Positions 17,601-27,396 of a stretch of 64,000 nucleotides of DNA are shown here, in pieces. The notes under the pieces were generated by a model. That model did not search any database. It was not told the origin of the DNA and saw only the letters and a list, made by a program, of their open reading frames with translations. The stretch lies in assembly GCA_020630795.1 (NCBI GenBank), contig JAHDIK010000001.1, positions 323,458 through 387,457 on the forward strand, written 5' to 3'. Source of the stretch: Colwellia sp. GTDB taxonomy: Bacteria > Pseudomonadota > Gammaproteobacteria > Enterobacterales > Alteromonadaceae. The translations under genes and the position numbers were made by a program. Positions within the stretch are counted from its first letter, which is position 1, and each line of letters begins with the position of its first letter.

Positions 17601-18674
17601 CTAATAAGCAAAAGGGTAGAATTTCCAATAGTTTTTAATTTGGGTCCAGCGGTGTGATAAACCTTCAGGTTCGAATATTAAAAATCCGATAATTACGAGG
17701 CCAATCGCCATTTCTTTTATGTATGCGAGTCCGTCAACAACCATCGGAATATTTCCCCAATCAGTCATTTTCATGATACCTACAATGCCTTCGAGTGCTT
17801 CAGGTAAGAACACCATGAAAATAACGCCCATCAAAGTGCCTTTGATTGAACCTAAGCCACCTATAATGATCATGGCTAGAAACTGAATTGACATAAAAAT
17901 AGTAAAACCTTCGGCAGATACGTACCCTAGGTAGTGCGCATACAGTGCTCCGCCAATACCAGCGTAAAAAGAGGAAATACCAAACGAAAGTAAACGATAT
18001 TTGTTTAAACTTACGCCCATTATTTCAGCTGAAAGGTAATGATCTCTAACGGCTATAAATGCTCTACCGTCACGGCTACGCATTAAGTTACAGCCCCATA
18101 TAAACATGAATACTAGGGCGAATAGGGCAACGTAATAAAAGCTTTGGTCTGTATCAAAGGCGAAGCCAAATAACGTGAGAGGTTCTGCCATTGAACCCGC
18201 AGAACCGCCTGAAAACCAATCAGCTCTTGCAAAAAAATCTTCAATAATGAATTGCGCAGCGAGTGTGGCGATTGCAAGGTATAACCCCTTAATACGTGCA
18301 GCAGGCATACCAAACATCATGCCCACACCCATGGTAAAGAACCCAGCAAGTGGAATTGACAAAAATACAGGTATTTGCAAGCTAGTACTTAACCAAGCCG
18401 AAGCAAATGCTCCAAAGCCAAAAAAAGCGCCATGACCTAATGAAATTTGACCGGTATAGCCCACAAGAATATTTAACCCGAGCGCGGCGATACCTAAATA
18501 TGAAATTTGGATTAGTAAAGTAATAAAGTAGCCATCAACAATAAGTGGTGCAAAACACAGCGCAATAATGCTTAAAATAGCTACCCAGCGAATGGTTTTG
18601 GTTTCAAAAATAGTATTATCTTGTTTATAGCTAGTACGAAAATCTCCGCACGGTCGCATGGTTAAACTAGACAT
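17601..18674 (-). CDS. livM: branched-chain-type ABC transporter permease (LivM-like)
   Basis: A 357-residue inner-membrane permease with about nine to ten hydrophobic segments. The LivM hallmarks are GLNILVGYTGQISLGHGAFFGFGAF near residues 80-105, PAARIKGLYLAIATLA, RSRDGRAFIAVRDHYLSAEIMG (the cytoplasmic loop that contacts the ATPase) and the C-terminal MIIIGGLGSIKG. It forms the channel with LivH. The 63-base gap to livH is the operon's largest in this half, with no terminator seen. Confidence 0.93.
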   Translation of the reverse strand: MSSLTMRPCGDFRTSYKQDNTIFETKTIRWVAILSIIALCFAPLIVDGYFITLLIQISYLGIAALGLNILVGYTGQISLGHGAFFGFGAFASAWLSTSLQIPVFLSIPLAGFFTMGVGMMFGMPAARIKGLYLAIATLAAQFIIEDFFARADWFSGGSAGSMAEPLTLFGFAFDTDQSFYYVALFALVFMFIWGCNLMRSRDGRAFIAVRDHYLSAEIMGVSLNKYRLLSFGISSFYAGIGGALYAHYLGYVSAEGFTIFMSIQFLAMIIIGGLGSIKGTLMGVIFMVFLPEALEGIVGIMKMTDWGNIPMVVDGLAYIKEMAIGLVIIGFLIFEPEGLSHRWTQIKNYWKFYPFAY

Positions 18675-18737
18675 AAGTAACTCCTAAATAAAATGCATAA
18701 GTTGTTGTTACCTCTGGCTAAAGAGGTAATACATAAA

Positions 18738-19631
18738 CTAAATTCGTTCGATATCTTTTGTGCCGAATAATCCGTATGGTTTAAACCACAGAATAATTAG
18801 CAGTACATAAAACGGTGCTATGTCGTACATGTTGCCAACGTGTAGGTATTGGCTATCAAAAAATTCAGCAACATTTTCTAAAATACCTATGGTTATGCCG
18901 CCTACGATGGCACCGACAATTGAATCTAAACCACCTAAAATAACTGCTGGGAAAACCTTTATTCCCATAATGGAAAGCGAATCTGATACACCGTTTACCA
19001 TGCCTATAACTACTCCAGCAGTGGCTGAAACTGTTGCGGCAATACCCCAGCTCATGGCAAATACTTGCTTAACAGATATACCTAAGCTTTGAGCAACTTG
19101 TTGGTCGAACGCAGTAGCTCGCATTGCTAAGCCGTGCTTTGAGTGTTTAAAGAAAAAGTAGAAAGCGAGCATGATTACAAGGGCTATTACCGTACTCATG
19201 AGGTACGCCATTTCTATATTGAGTCCAAAAATATTGATACTTTGGTTTTCAAACACTTGTGGGTAGCTTTGTGGTGAAATACCAAAAATCCATTTCATGA
19301 GTGCTTGGAAAAATATTGATAGCCCAATAGTGACCATGATGACCGAAATAATAGGTTCGCCAATCATAGGGCGAAGCACGACCATTTGAAGGAGTACACC
19401 AAACGCCGCCATAAAGCATAACGACAATAAAAATCCTACAAAGAAGGGGAGCTCTAGGTAGATGAGTGACGCCCAGCATACCCACGCACCTATAAGTAAG
19501 AACTCACCTTGAGCAAAGTTAACAATTTGTGTTGATTTATATACCAGTACAAAGCACATACCGATAACACCATATAACAAGCCAACAATTAGGCCGTTTA
19601 CAATAAGTTGAGTTAAGAGTTCAAAGTTCAT
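18738..19631 (-). CDS. livH: branched-chain-type ABC transporter permease (LivH-like)
   Basis: A 297-residue inner-membrane permease with about eight hydrophobic segments. It opens with the LivH pattern NGLIVGLLYGVIGMCFVLVY and STQIVNFAQGEFLLIGAW. The ATPase-contact loop GLAMRATAFDQQVAQSLGI is near residue 170, and AVILGGLDSIVGAIVGG near residue 230. Its start overlaps the end of the acyl-CoA ligase gene by four bases, so ligase and permease are translationally coupled, an arrangement that ties substrate import to activation. Confidence 0.93.
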   Translation of the reverse strand: MNFELLTQLIVNGLIVGLLYGVIGMCFVLVYKSTQIVNFAQGEFLLIGAWVCWASLIYLELPFFVGFLLSLCFMAAFGVLLQMVVLRPMIGEPIISVIMVTIGLSIFFQALMKWIFGISPQSYPQVFENQSINIFGLNIEMAYLMSTVIALVIMLAFYFFFKHSKHGLAMRATAFDQQVAQSLGISVKQVFAMSWGIAATVSATAGVVIGMVNGVSDSLSIMGIKVFPAVILGGLDSIVGAIVGGITIGILENVAEFFDSQYLHVGNMYDIAPFYVLLIILWFKPYGLFGTKDIERI

Positions 19632-21592
19632 GATGCTTTCCTTTGTTCTTCACGGTTGGTTGTTTCTGTAGAATTAACATGGTTGTTTTCAATTAACGTG
19701 GCGACGTTAAGCTGAGTTTGAATACGAGAGTTACTGCCGTCTTGGAAGGTAATAACGGTGTCAATGTCTACCATTTTTTCGTTGTTGTAGATTGACTCGA
19801 TAATATCGCCGTATTTGTCAGCTATAACGGTTCTACGGACTTTACGTGTTCGCGTTAATTCACCGTCATCTGCATCAAGTTCTTTGTACAACAGTATGAA
19901 TTTATTGATTTTTTGTGCTTCAGGTAACGTATCGTTAACTTTCTGAATTTCTTCAGAGAGTTTTTGGTAAACCTCTGGCAGTGTTGAAAGGTTTGTGTAG
20001 TTGGTAAACGCTAAACCTTGTTGTTCAGCCCATTTAGATACAATAGAAAAACGAATACATACAATGGCGCTTAAGTATGGTTTGTTTTTCCCTAAAATTA
20101 CCGCTTCTCCAATGAAAGACGAGAATTTAAGCTTGTTTTCAATGTATTGCGGTGAGTATTGAACACCGCCACTTGTTTTAGCGAGATCTTTTATACGATC
20201 GATAATGACCAAATGGCCTGAGGGTTTAAAGTATCCTGCATCGCCTGTGTGCATCCAACCGTCAATTACGTCTTCATCGTATGCCTCTTGGTTGTCTAAA
20301 TAGCCGGTAAACATGCCAACTGTTTTAGCAATAACTTCGCCTACACCTTCTTTGTCGGTATTAATTACGTCGACTTCGGCACAGTCAAACGCATATCCTA
20401 CGCTGTCGTAGTCAATATCATTTTCGTGATGCACTGTGTAAGCACCACATAGTTCTGTTTGCCCGTATAGTTGGCGAAGCGGAACACCGATTGTTTGGAA
20501 GAATCTAAACGTATCAGGCCCCATTGCAGCACCACCTGTTGCGGCCGATTTGAGAAATGAAAACCCTAATCTATCTCGCAGTGCTCTCATCAGTAATACG
20601 TCGGCTAACCATGATGTTTTTCCTTCCGCTTGAGCTGTTTCTGCTAGCCCCATCGCAAAGTTGAACAGCTTTTGTTTAAGTGGTGTTGAATCCATCATTT
20701 TGGCTTTTACGTCAGCTAAAATACCTTCCCAAACACGCGGAGCAAGTAAAACAAAGCTTGGGCCTATTTCACGTAAATCTGCCATTAAGGTTTCTTGTTC
20801 TTCTACAAAGTTAACTATTTGACGAGCGATTAACGCTTGTCCAACAGCGTAAACCTGCTCCATGATCCAAGGTAATGGTAAAACCGAAACGTAATTATCG
20901 CCAGGTTGTCTAGGATCTGCTCGTAAGTATGAGCTACAGTGCTTAACAAAGTTTCCGCCACCTAAAAAGGCAATTTTAGGCTTTGAAGTAGTGCCAGACG
21001 TTGTGCAATAAATAGCGGTGTCTTCTGCTTTTGTGTTTTCTATTAGAGAGTCGTAAAGCTCTGGTGTTTTAAATTCAATGTCTTGACCTAGTTTGTATAT
21101 ATCTTCAATGCTTACTAGGCGCTTGTCGTTATATTTACGCATGCCACGAGGATCGCAATATACGATAATTTTAACCGTGTTTATTTGATCGCCAAGCTCC
21201 ATGAGCTTGTCGCATTGTTCTTCATCTTCTGCGATAACAACAGTTGCGTTACTTTTGTTAAGAAGATATACAACTTCTTCGTGAAGAGAGTCTTGAAATA
21301 TACCTATTGAGTAGCATTTCATTGCATGAGCTGATACTTCACCCCAAACCCACTCAGGTCTATTATCACCAAGCAGTGCGATCGCATCGCCGGGTTTTAC
21401 GCCCATATTGAGTAGGGCGAGCGATATCCATTTAACGCGATTTTGATAGTCAGACCATGTGAATTCGTTCCAAATACCGAGTTCTTTTTCACGCATTGCT
21501 ACGTCGTTTGGGTAGTGTTTAGCGTTGTGGTTAAGAATTTTTGGAAACGTGTCTAAATCACCCATTTCAAAGTCTTGTGATAAAGCGGACAT
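19628..21592 (-). CDS. long-chain acyl-CoA synthetase-like AMP-forming ligase
   Basis: A 654-residue adenylate-forming ligase, similar in length to FadD15/FAA-type long-chain acyl-CoA synthetases. The P-loop is YCTTSGTTSKPK near residue 195, the adenine motif is RQLYGQTELCGAY, the ATP-ribose Asp is in DGWMHTGDAGYF, the hinge is DRIKDLAKTSGG, and the catalytic Lys is in ELTRTRKVRR. It should join an imported acid to CoA at the inner face of the membrane. It is embedded between livG (one-base stop/start junction) and livH (four-base overlap). Acid specificity is not determinable; long-chain or aryl-alkanoic acids are the family's usual substrates. Confidence 0.9.
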   Translation of the reverse strand: MSALSQDFEMGDLDTFPKILNHNAKHYPNDVAMREKELGIWNEFTWSDYQNRVKWISLALLNMGVKPGDAIALLGDNRPEWVWGEVSAHAMKCYSIGIFQDSLHEEVVYLLNKSNATVVIAEDEEQCDKLMELGDQINTVKIIVYCDPRGMRKYNDKRLVSIEDIYKLGQDIEFKTPELYDSLIENTKAEDTAIYCTTSGTTSKPKIAFLGGGNFVKHCSSYLRADPRQPGDNYVSVLPLPWIMEQVYAVGQALIARQIVNFVEEQETLMADLREIGPSFVLLAPRVWEGILADVKAKMMDSTPLKQKLFNFAMGLAETAQAEGKTSWLADVLLMRALRDRLGFSFLKSAATGGAAMGPDTFRFFQTIGVPLRQLYGQTELCGAYTVHHENDIDYDSVGYAFDCAEVDVINTDKEGVGEVIAKTVGMFTGYLDNQEAYDEDVIDGWMHTGDAGYFKPSGHLVIIDRIKDLAKTSGGVQYSPQYIENKLKFSSFIGEAVILGKNKPYLSAIVCIRFSIVSKWAEQQGLAFTNYTNLSTLPEVYQKLSEEIQKVNDTLPEAQKINKFILLYKELDADDGELTRTRKVRRTVIADKYGDIIESIYNNEKMVDIDTVITFQDGSNSRIQTQLNVATLIENNHVNSTETTNREEQRKAS

Positions 21593-22410
21593 TAGCTTGC
21601 CTCCTTAATTTCTACTTCGGTTTCAGCAGTTTCGTCTTCTATACCTAAATATGCGCGCTTAACATGAGGATCAGCCATAACTTCATCAGGTAACCCTGCG
21701 ATCAGCTTTTTACCAAAATCAAGCACCATAACCTTATGAGATATGTCCATCACCACGCCCATATCGTGTTCAATCATTACGACGGTAATACCGAATTCTT
21801 CATTTAAGTCGAGTATGTAGCGGGCCATGTCTTCTTTTTCTTCTAGGTTCATGCCAGCCATTGGCTCATCAAGTAAAATAAGTTGTGGTTTTAATGCCAT
21901 TGCTCTTGCCAGTTCTACGCGTTTACGTAGCCCGTATGAAAGGGTGCCTGCAACCGCTTTTCGTATATGAGATATTTCTAAGAAATCAATCACTTCTTCT
22001 ACATATTTGCGGTGAGCCAATTCTTCTTTTTGTGCGTTAGACGCCCAATATAAAGGGCCTGTTAACCAGTTATTTTTAAGTAGGTGATGGCGCCCAACCA
22101 TAATGTTATCGAGTACAGACATGTGACCAAATAAGGCTAAATTTTGAAAAGTACGCCCCATGCCTAAATCTGCACGATCGTTTGGGCGTAGTTTGGTTAC
22201 GTTTTGATTATTAAAATAAATGTTGCCTGCGTTTGGGCTATATCTGCCAGAAATGCAGTTCAACATGGAAGTTTTACCAGCTCCATTTGGGCCGATAATT
22301 GAAAATACAGAGCCTTTAGGAACCTCAAAGCTAATATCGGTAAGGGCTTTTACACCGCCAAATGCTAGGGAAATTTGCTCTACTTTGAGTATTGACTCAC
22401 TCATACCCAT
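21592..22410 (-). CDS. livG: branched-chain-type ABC transporter ATPase (LivG-like)
   Basis: A 272-residue ABC ATPase and first gene of the eight-gene Liv/acyl-ligase operon. Walker A is GPNGAGKTSML and the signature region is the degenerate LSYGLRKRVELARA typical of LivG. Walker B is LILLDEPMAGMN, followed by the EEK of the D-loop region and MIEHDMGVV with the switch His. A C-terminal LivG extension (VMADPHVKRAYLG) is present, and an acidic tail ends the protein. It is separated from the upstream porin gene by a terminator. Confidence 0.92.
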   Translation of the reverse strand: MGMSESILKVEQISLAFGGVKALTDISFEVPKGSVFSIIGPNGAGKTSMLNCISGRYSPNAGNIYFNNQNVTKLRPNDRADLGMGRTFQNLALFGHMSVLDNIMVGRHHLLKNNWLTGPLYWASNAQKEELAHRKYVEEVIDFLEISHIRKAVAGTLSYGLRKRVELARAMALKPQLILLDEPMAGMNLEEKEDMARYILDLNEEFGITVVMIEHDMGVVMDISHKVMVLDFGKKLIAGLPDEVMADPHVKRAYLGIEDETAETEVEIKEAS

Positions 22411-22505
22411 ACTCCTAAATTGAGAGAAACAATGCTTATTAACCTGGGGTTAAATACATCGGGTTTATGGCTTTTTCGCCATTGTTAATTACATGTTTAC
22501 GTATT

Positions 22506-22530
22506 AAAAAAGAGGGGAGTTTCACCCCTC
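22506..22530 (-). terminator. terminator of the porin gene
   Basis: On the minus strand GAGGGG (22530-22525) pairs with CCCCTC (22517-22512) across a 7-base loop, followed by six T's (22511-22506), about 50 bases after the porin stop. It separates the porin from the livG operon. Confidence 0.78.
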
Positions 22531-22579
22531 AAAAACGCGGTAACCATGGGGATTACCACGCCTGGGTTGGAACGTTTAG

Positions 22580-23617
22580 TTACAGCACATATTTCAATGA
22601 CATTTGTGCATAAACTGAATCGGCGTCTTGGTCGTCCATAATGAACTGACCAACCTCAGCACCTACTGCTAATTTAGGCGTGAGGTTTTTAAATAAGTTG
22701 ATACTCCATTGACTGCGGTCAGCGCCAGACACATCAGCTTCTGCTCGCCCGTAAAGTATTGTTGTTCTTAATGATTCATTCCAAAAGTGGCGATATGCTG
22801 CAAGGTAGGCAGTAACGTCTTCCACTTCTTCACCGACTACGTCTTTAGTAAAAGCGACACCAACGTAGCGGCCAAGCTCTCCTTTATGAATTTGAAAACG
22901 AAAATCATCTTTACCCACGGTTTTGATGCGACCTGCCACAGAAACACCGAATGCTGTTTCAGATGCGCCTGAGGCTGTATTTAGTTGACGGCCTAAACCA
23001 GAAAATGAAACGCTTCCCCAGTCACCTTTTAGGTTGTAACGGGCAACTACATCTGGCGCTGATTCGTCAGTGTTGTCTCCACCCCATGTTTCTGGGTTTT
23101 CAATAGATACTTGAAAATTTCCCATGGTGTAGCGCATTTGTGTTTGGCGTATAAAAACTAAACCTGTGGTTGCACCTGCAAAATCTGCCGACTCTGGAAT
23201 AGCGCTGGTATTCATTAATGTTGACCATGTTTGTCCGGCGAGAATATCTTTGTATTTGACAAATGCATGACGTAAACGAGGGTGAGCAGAATTCGATACT
23301 ATTTCGTTTCCTTGGCCGCCCCAAAAGTCCATTTCAATGAACCCTGTAACATCACCGTGTGTATACTTCATATTAAAACGTGTTTCGTTGGCGAATAAAT
23401 TAAACTTAGACGCACTTTCATCGAGCTTTGTACCAGAACCAATCCAAAAGGGTCTGTATGCAACATCACCGTCAACATACCTAGCATCTACTTTTACGTA
23501 GCCACCAAAAGATACTTTATCTTTATCGGTAATTTGAACGTCGAAGCCAGCATGTGCAGAACTAGCAACAAGAAAAGAAGTGGCGAGCATTACTTTTTTA
23601 TAGTTTGTATTTAACAT
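22580..23617 (-). CDS. DcaP-like outer-membrane porin
   Basis: A 345-residue outer-membrane protein with a signal peptide ending SSAHA at about residue 23. The mature part begins with a strand typical of DcaP-type porins (VSFGGYVKVDARYVDG). It contains GQTWSTLMN followed by PESADF and GLVFIRQTQMRYTMG, signatures of that family, and alternating beta strands end in an aromatic-rich strand (YAQMSLKYVL). DcaP porins pass dicarboxylic and aromatic acids into the periplasm. It is upstream of the Liv operon on the same strand but has its own terminator, and it is divergent from the CrbS-like sensor. Confidence 0.85.
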   Translation of the reverse strand: MLNTNYKKVMLATSFLVASSAHAGFDVQITDKDKVSFGGYVKVDARYVDGDVAYRPFWIGSGTKLDESASKFNLFANETRFNMKYTHGDVTGFIEMDFWGGQGNEIVSNSAHPRLRHAFVKYKDILAGQTWSTLMNTSAIPESADFAGATTGLVFIRQTQMRYTMGNFQVSIENPETWGGDNTDESAPDVVARYNLKGDWGSVSFSGLGRQLNTASGASETAFGVSVAGRIKTVGKDDFRFQIHKGELGRYVGVAFTKDVVGEEVEDVTAYLAAYRHFWNESLRTTILYGRAEADVSGADRSQWSINLFKNLTPKLAVGAEVGQFIMDDQDADSVYAQMSLKYVL

Positions 23618-23713
23618 TTCATGTTTCCCTTATTTTTCTTTAATCAATTGTTTTGGTCGTTTTGTATTCAATCCAATAATAAAGAGCGCTGTTTTTTCGC
23701 ACAATCGACAATA

Positions 23714-23780
23714 AGGCTTAGCGCCTAGGCGCTAGAACAAAGGGGCTAACACCAAGGTTCTAGTACTTTAGTGCTAGGCG
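23714..23780. promoter_or_regulatory. nested palindromes between porin and CrbS-like sensor genes
   Basis: The perfect 14-base palindrome AGCGCCTAGGCGCT is at 23720-23733. CTAGTACT-TT-AGTGCTAG, a near-perfect palindrome, is at 23760-23777. In addition CGCCTAG (23722-23728) and CTAGAAC (23732-23738) pair with CTAGGCG (23774-23780) and GTTCTAG (23757-23763), so the whole 59 bases can fold as one interrupted hairpin. It lies 97 bases from the porin start and 92 bases from the sensor start. It may be an operator or a 5' leader structure; the regulator is not known. Confidence 0.5.
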
Positions 23781-23871
23781 TATTAAGGAGAAGTTAATAC
23801 GTTAATCGAATAGCTTTTGAATTTGTTGTTGTGCTAACTTGAATAGAGAGGATGAGCAAATAGAGAATTGA

Positions 23872-26800
23872 ATGTTTTCAAATTGGTTATTAGTTAGTGT
23901 AAGTATTGGCTATATTGGTTTGTTGTTTCTTATTGCGTATTTAGGTGGTAAATACCGCCATAAATTAGTAGCAAAACAACATGCTATTATTTATGCGTTG
24001 TCACTCGGAGTTTATTGTACCTCGTGGGGGTTTATTGGTACTTCAGCGCAGGCGGCAAACAATAACTTTACGTATATATCGGTATATTTAGCGCCAATAT
24101 TATTATTTGTATTTGCATGGCCATTTATTCAGCGAATAATAAAAACGAGCTTACAACTTAAAATAACGTCTATAGCTGATTTGCTTTCTTCTCGTTTTGG
24201 AAAGTCGCAAAGTTTAGCCAGTATAGTGACGCTAGTTGCACTTATTGGAACCATGCCGTATATCGCTTTACAGTTAAAAGCTATCGTCTATTCCTTTCAA
24301 ATATTGCAAGAAAATCAATTACTAGAAGTTTGGCAAGTCGCTCTTATTGTTAGTTTAATTCTTGCGTGGTTTACCATTATATTTGGCATTAGAACCATTG
24401 ATGTAACAGAGCGTCACCCTGGGGTTATGATTGCTATTGCCTTTGAATCAGCCGTTAAGCTGTTTGCATTTTTACTTATTGGTTTGTTTGTGTGCTTTAT
24501 TGTTTATGATTCACCAGCCGATATATGGGAATTGTCGAAAGACCAAATGTCGTTAGATCAGCAATTTGAGGTAAGTAATTTTGTTGGTTATTTTGGATTG
24601 TTGATTATTGGCCTTTCTGCTTTTTTGTGTTTTCCAAGACAGTTTCAAGTCATGTTTGTTGAAATCAAAGAGAAAAAACACAGCGCTATTGCTCGTTGGT
24701 TACTACCTATTTACGTTTTAGTTTTTGCTTTTTTTGCTGGGCCGATTGGCTTAGCGGGTAGCTTAAAATATGGTTCATCACTCCCTTCAGACGCTTATGT
24801 TCTTTATTTGTCGGCATATAACGGTCATATGTGGATGTCGTTATTTGCGTTTTTAGGGGCAGTATCTGCTGCTAGTTCGATGGTTATTGTGTCAACAATT
24901 GCGTTAAGTACGATGTTAAGTAACGAAATTGTATTTCCGTTAATGTTTAAATACTCGGGTCAAAAACATCATAATTTTCATCATTTTCAGTCTCGTCTTC
25001 TCCTCATTCGTAAGTGCTTAGTGCTGCTAGTGATATTTTTGAGTTACGGCATGTTGTTGTTGTCACCTCCGGATACGTTATCTTCTCTTGGCGAAGTTGC
25101 TTTCGGCGCTATTGCCCAAATAGGCCCTGCATTATTCGCTGCATTTTTGTGGAGAAGAACAACATTATACGGGGTACTTGCTGGTATATTGAGCGGATTT
25201 TCAATTTGGGTACTGCTTAACTTATTGCCACAATTAGGCTTTTACGCTCACCCATTCGCTGCAACAGGGTTACCTGAAACAACCGTTGTTACGTTATTTG
25301 GATTGTTAGCGAATGTATTTATGCTTTGGTTGGTCTCTATGCTGACACGGCAGAGTATTCGTGAGCAAATGCAAGCAAAGTTCTTTTGTAAAGAGCGCAC
25401 TAAGCCTCAGTGGGACGTAGAAAAACATCACAAAGTTGACACTAAAGAGCTTGAATTATTAATTGCACGATTCATTGGAGAACAAAAAGCACGAGAATGT
25501 TTTGAACAGTACCGATTAAGTAGATCTGAAGGCTATGATAAAAAAGGCAATCAGCAAGAAAAAATCAACAAAAACATTATCCTACACGTAGAAGATACGC
25601 TTGCGAGCGTAATAGGTTCTGCATCTGCTAAATTGGTCACTTCATTCGCTACCGGTGGGCGCGAAATGGAATTTGATCAAGTAGCAAAGTTGGTTGAAGA
25701 TAACTCGCATCAACAATTGGAATTTAGCCGCACCGTATTGCAAAGCGCAATTGAAAATACGGCAGAGGGTATTTCCGTTATTAACGGTGATTTAAAGTTG
25801 GTGGCATGGAATAAACAGTATCTAGATATTTTTAATTACCCTGACGACTTTGTATATATTGGTTGCCCTATAAGTGAGCTGATTCGTTTTAATTTATCGC
25901 AACAAGAACACTTTATTAAAGATATCGATTTTCAGGTTGAAAAGCGTATTAATTACATTAAACAAGGGAGTCGCCATAGTTCTGAGAGAAAGTTAAAGAA
26001 CGGAAAAACCATTCATATAGAAGGAAACCCCATACCTGGTGGCGGTTTTGTTATGATTTTTTCCGATATTACTAGTTATAAACAAACCGAAGAAACCCTA
26101 AAAGAAGAGAATTACGATCTAGAATCAAGAGTGCGTTACCGAACCGCTGAATTGGAACTCGCTAATCAAGACCTAGAGCGCGCTAATCAAGAATTAGAGT
26201 TGGCAAAAGCTAAAGCTGAGTTAGCTAATATTCAAAAAAGCCAATATTTAAAAGCGTGTAGCCATGATCTTCTTCAGCCATTGTCCGCAGCTAGGCTGTT
26301 TTCGTCTTCGATACGATTAAGCCCACGTGTGACCGATGAAGAACGAGAACAAATTAGGCAAATAGATACATCGCTAGAAATTGCCAATAATTTACTGCTT
26401 GATTTGAATGAAGTCGCACGTATTGAAAGTGGAAACATTACGCCGTCGATTAACGATGTTTCAATTGAGTCATTGTTTTCCATGTTGAGCAGTGAATTTG
26501 CAGCGTTAACTGACGAGTATAGTGTTGAATTTCATTGTAAAACTAGCAAGTTATATGTTCGAAGTGATGTAACGTTACTCGCACGCATTATTCAAAATTT
26601 TCTCAGTAACGCATTTCGCTATGCGCATCACGGTAAAGTATTGTTGGGATGTAAGCGGCAGGGGAGTGAGTTAAGTATTCAAGTGTATGATAATGGCCCT
26701 GGTATTCCTGCCTGTGAGCAAAAACAAGTGTTTGAGCAGTTTACACAATTAAAATATGACAATGCTATTGGCCCTAAAGGCTTAGGTTTAGGGCTTAACA

Positions 26801-27396
26801 TTGCGCAGAGTTTATCGAAAATTTTAGGACATACCATTAATTTACGTTCAAAAGAAAATAAAGGGTGTTTGTTTAGCGTAAACGTGCCTATTGCTATTGC
26901 TCCAGAAGTACAAGTTGCTCAAGCACCTATTGCCAAAATGAGCTTACAAGGGGTAGGTGTTTTATGTATAGACAATGAAGATGACATTTTAAAAGGCATG
27001 GCAAAGCTATTAAGTGCTTGGCAATGTAATGTTTTTACTGCAAATAGTGCCGATAAAGCCAAAAAGATGTATGAAAAACATGAAGATGAGATAGACATTT
27101 TATTAGTGGATTATCAGCTTGAAGACATACAAACAGAAACATCTCGGCTAACACAGGATAATATGCGTGTAGACCACGAACTTAATGGCTTAGAGTTAAT
27201 TGAAATTTTACGTGGCATGAGTCATTACCCTTTGCCTGCAATATTAATATCTGCCACGACCGATGAAAATATTATTACCTTAGCTGAGCAAGCCGATATT
27301 AGCTTTCTTAGAAAAATAATCAAACCAATAGCACTGCGTTCATTAATGAGTTCAGTGTTAACGAAAGAATTAGAAAAAAATTATGCTAATCAATGA
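23872..27396 (+). CDS. CrbS-like hybrid sensor kinase with sodium/solute-symporter domain
   Basis: A 1174-residue hybrid kinase. Residues 1-500 form a thirteen-helix-like SSS (SLC5) transporter domain with YCTSWGFIGTSAQAANN and PRQFQVMFVE. A PAS domain (about 625-740), a coiled coil, HisKA with His798 (ACSHDLLQPLSAAR), an ATPase domain (DNGPGIP, GPKGLGLGLNIA) and a C-terminal receiver with Asp1080 (LLVDYQL) follow. This architecture is that of CrbS of Vibrio and MxtR-type kinases of Pseudomonas, which with a LuxR-type regulator control acetyl-CoA synthetase and short-chain acid use. The cognate regulator gene is convergent and overlaps the last seven bases. Control of the adjacent acyl-ligase/Liv operon is inferred from position. 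Confidence 0.92.
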   Translation: MFSNWLLVSVSIGYIGLLFLIAYLGGKYRHKLVAKQHAIIYALSLGVYCTSWGFIGTSAQAANNNFTYISVYLAPILLFVFAWPFIQRIIKTSLQLKITSIADLLSSRFGKSQSLASIVTLVALIGTMPYIALQLKAIVYSFQILQENQLLEVWQVALIVSLILAWFTIIFGIRTIDVTERHPGVMIAIAFESAVKLFAFLLIGLFVCFIVYDSPADIWELSKDQMSLDQQFEVSNFVGYFGLLIIGLSAFLCFPRQFQVMFVEIKEKKHSAIARWLLPIYVLVFAFFAGPIGLAGSLKYGSSLPSDAYVLYLSAYNGHMWMSLFAFLGAVSAASSMVIVSTIALSTMLSNEIVFPLMFKYSGQKHHNFHHFQSRLLLIRKCLVLLVIFLSYGMLLLSPPDTLSSLGEVAFGAIAQIGPALFAAFLWRRTTLYGVLAGILSGFSIWVLLNLLPQLGFYAHPFAATGLPETTVVTLFGLLANVFMLWLVSMLTRQSIREQMQAKFFCKERTKPQWDVEKHHKVDTKELELLIARFIGEQKARECFEQYRLSRSEGYDKKGNQQEKINKNIILHVEDTLASVIGSASAKLVTSFATGGREMEFDQVAKLVEDNSHQQLEFSRTVLQSAIENTAEGISVINGDLKLVAWNKQYLDIFNYPDDFVYIGCPISELIRFNLSQQEHFIKDIDFQVEKRINYIKQGSRHSSERKLKNGKTIHIEGNPIPGGGFVMIFSDITSYKQTEETLKEENYDLESRVRYRTAELELANQDLERANQELELAKAKAELANIQKSQYLKACSHDLLQPLSAARLFSSSIRLSPRVTDEEREQIRQIDTSLEIANNLLLDLNEVARIESGNITPSINDVSIESLFSMLSSEFAALTDEYSVEFHCKTSKLYVRSDVTLLARIIQNFLSNAFRYAHHGKVLLGCKRQGSELSIQVYDNGPGIPACEQKQVFEQFTQLKYDNAIGPKGLGLGLNIAQSLSKILGHTINLRSKENKGCLFSVNVPIAIAPEVQVAQAPIAKMSLQGVGVLCIDNEDDILKGMAKLLSAWQCNVFTANSADKAKKMYEKHEDEIDILLVDYQLEDIQTETSRLTQDNMRVDHELNGLELIEILRGMSHYPLPAILISATTDENIITLAEQADISFLRKIIKPIALRSLMSSVLTKELEKNYANQ

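Noticed and set aside
15305..22410. Plain branched-chain amino-acid transporter
   Set aside because: The Liv names fit the ABC families, but the embedded acyl-CoA ligase, PaaK-like protein and thioesterase argue for carboxylic-acid use.
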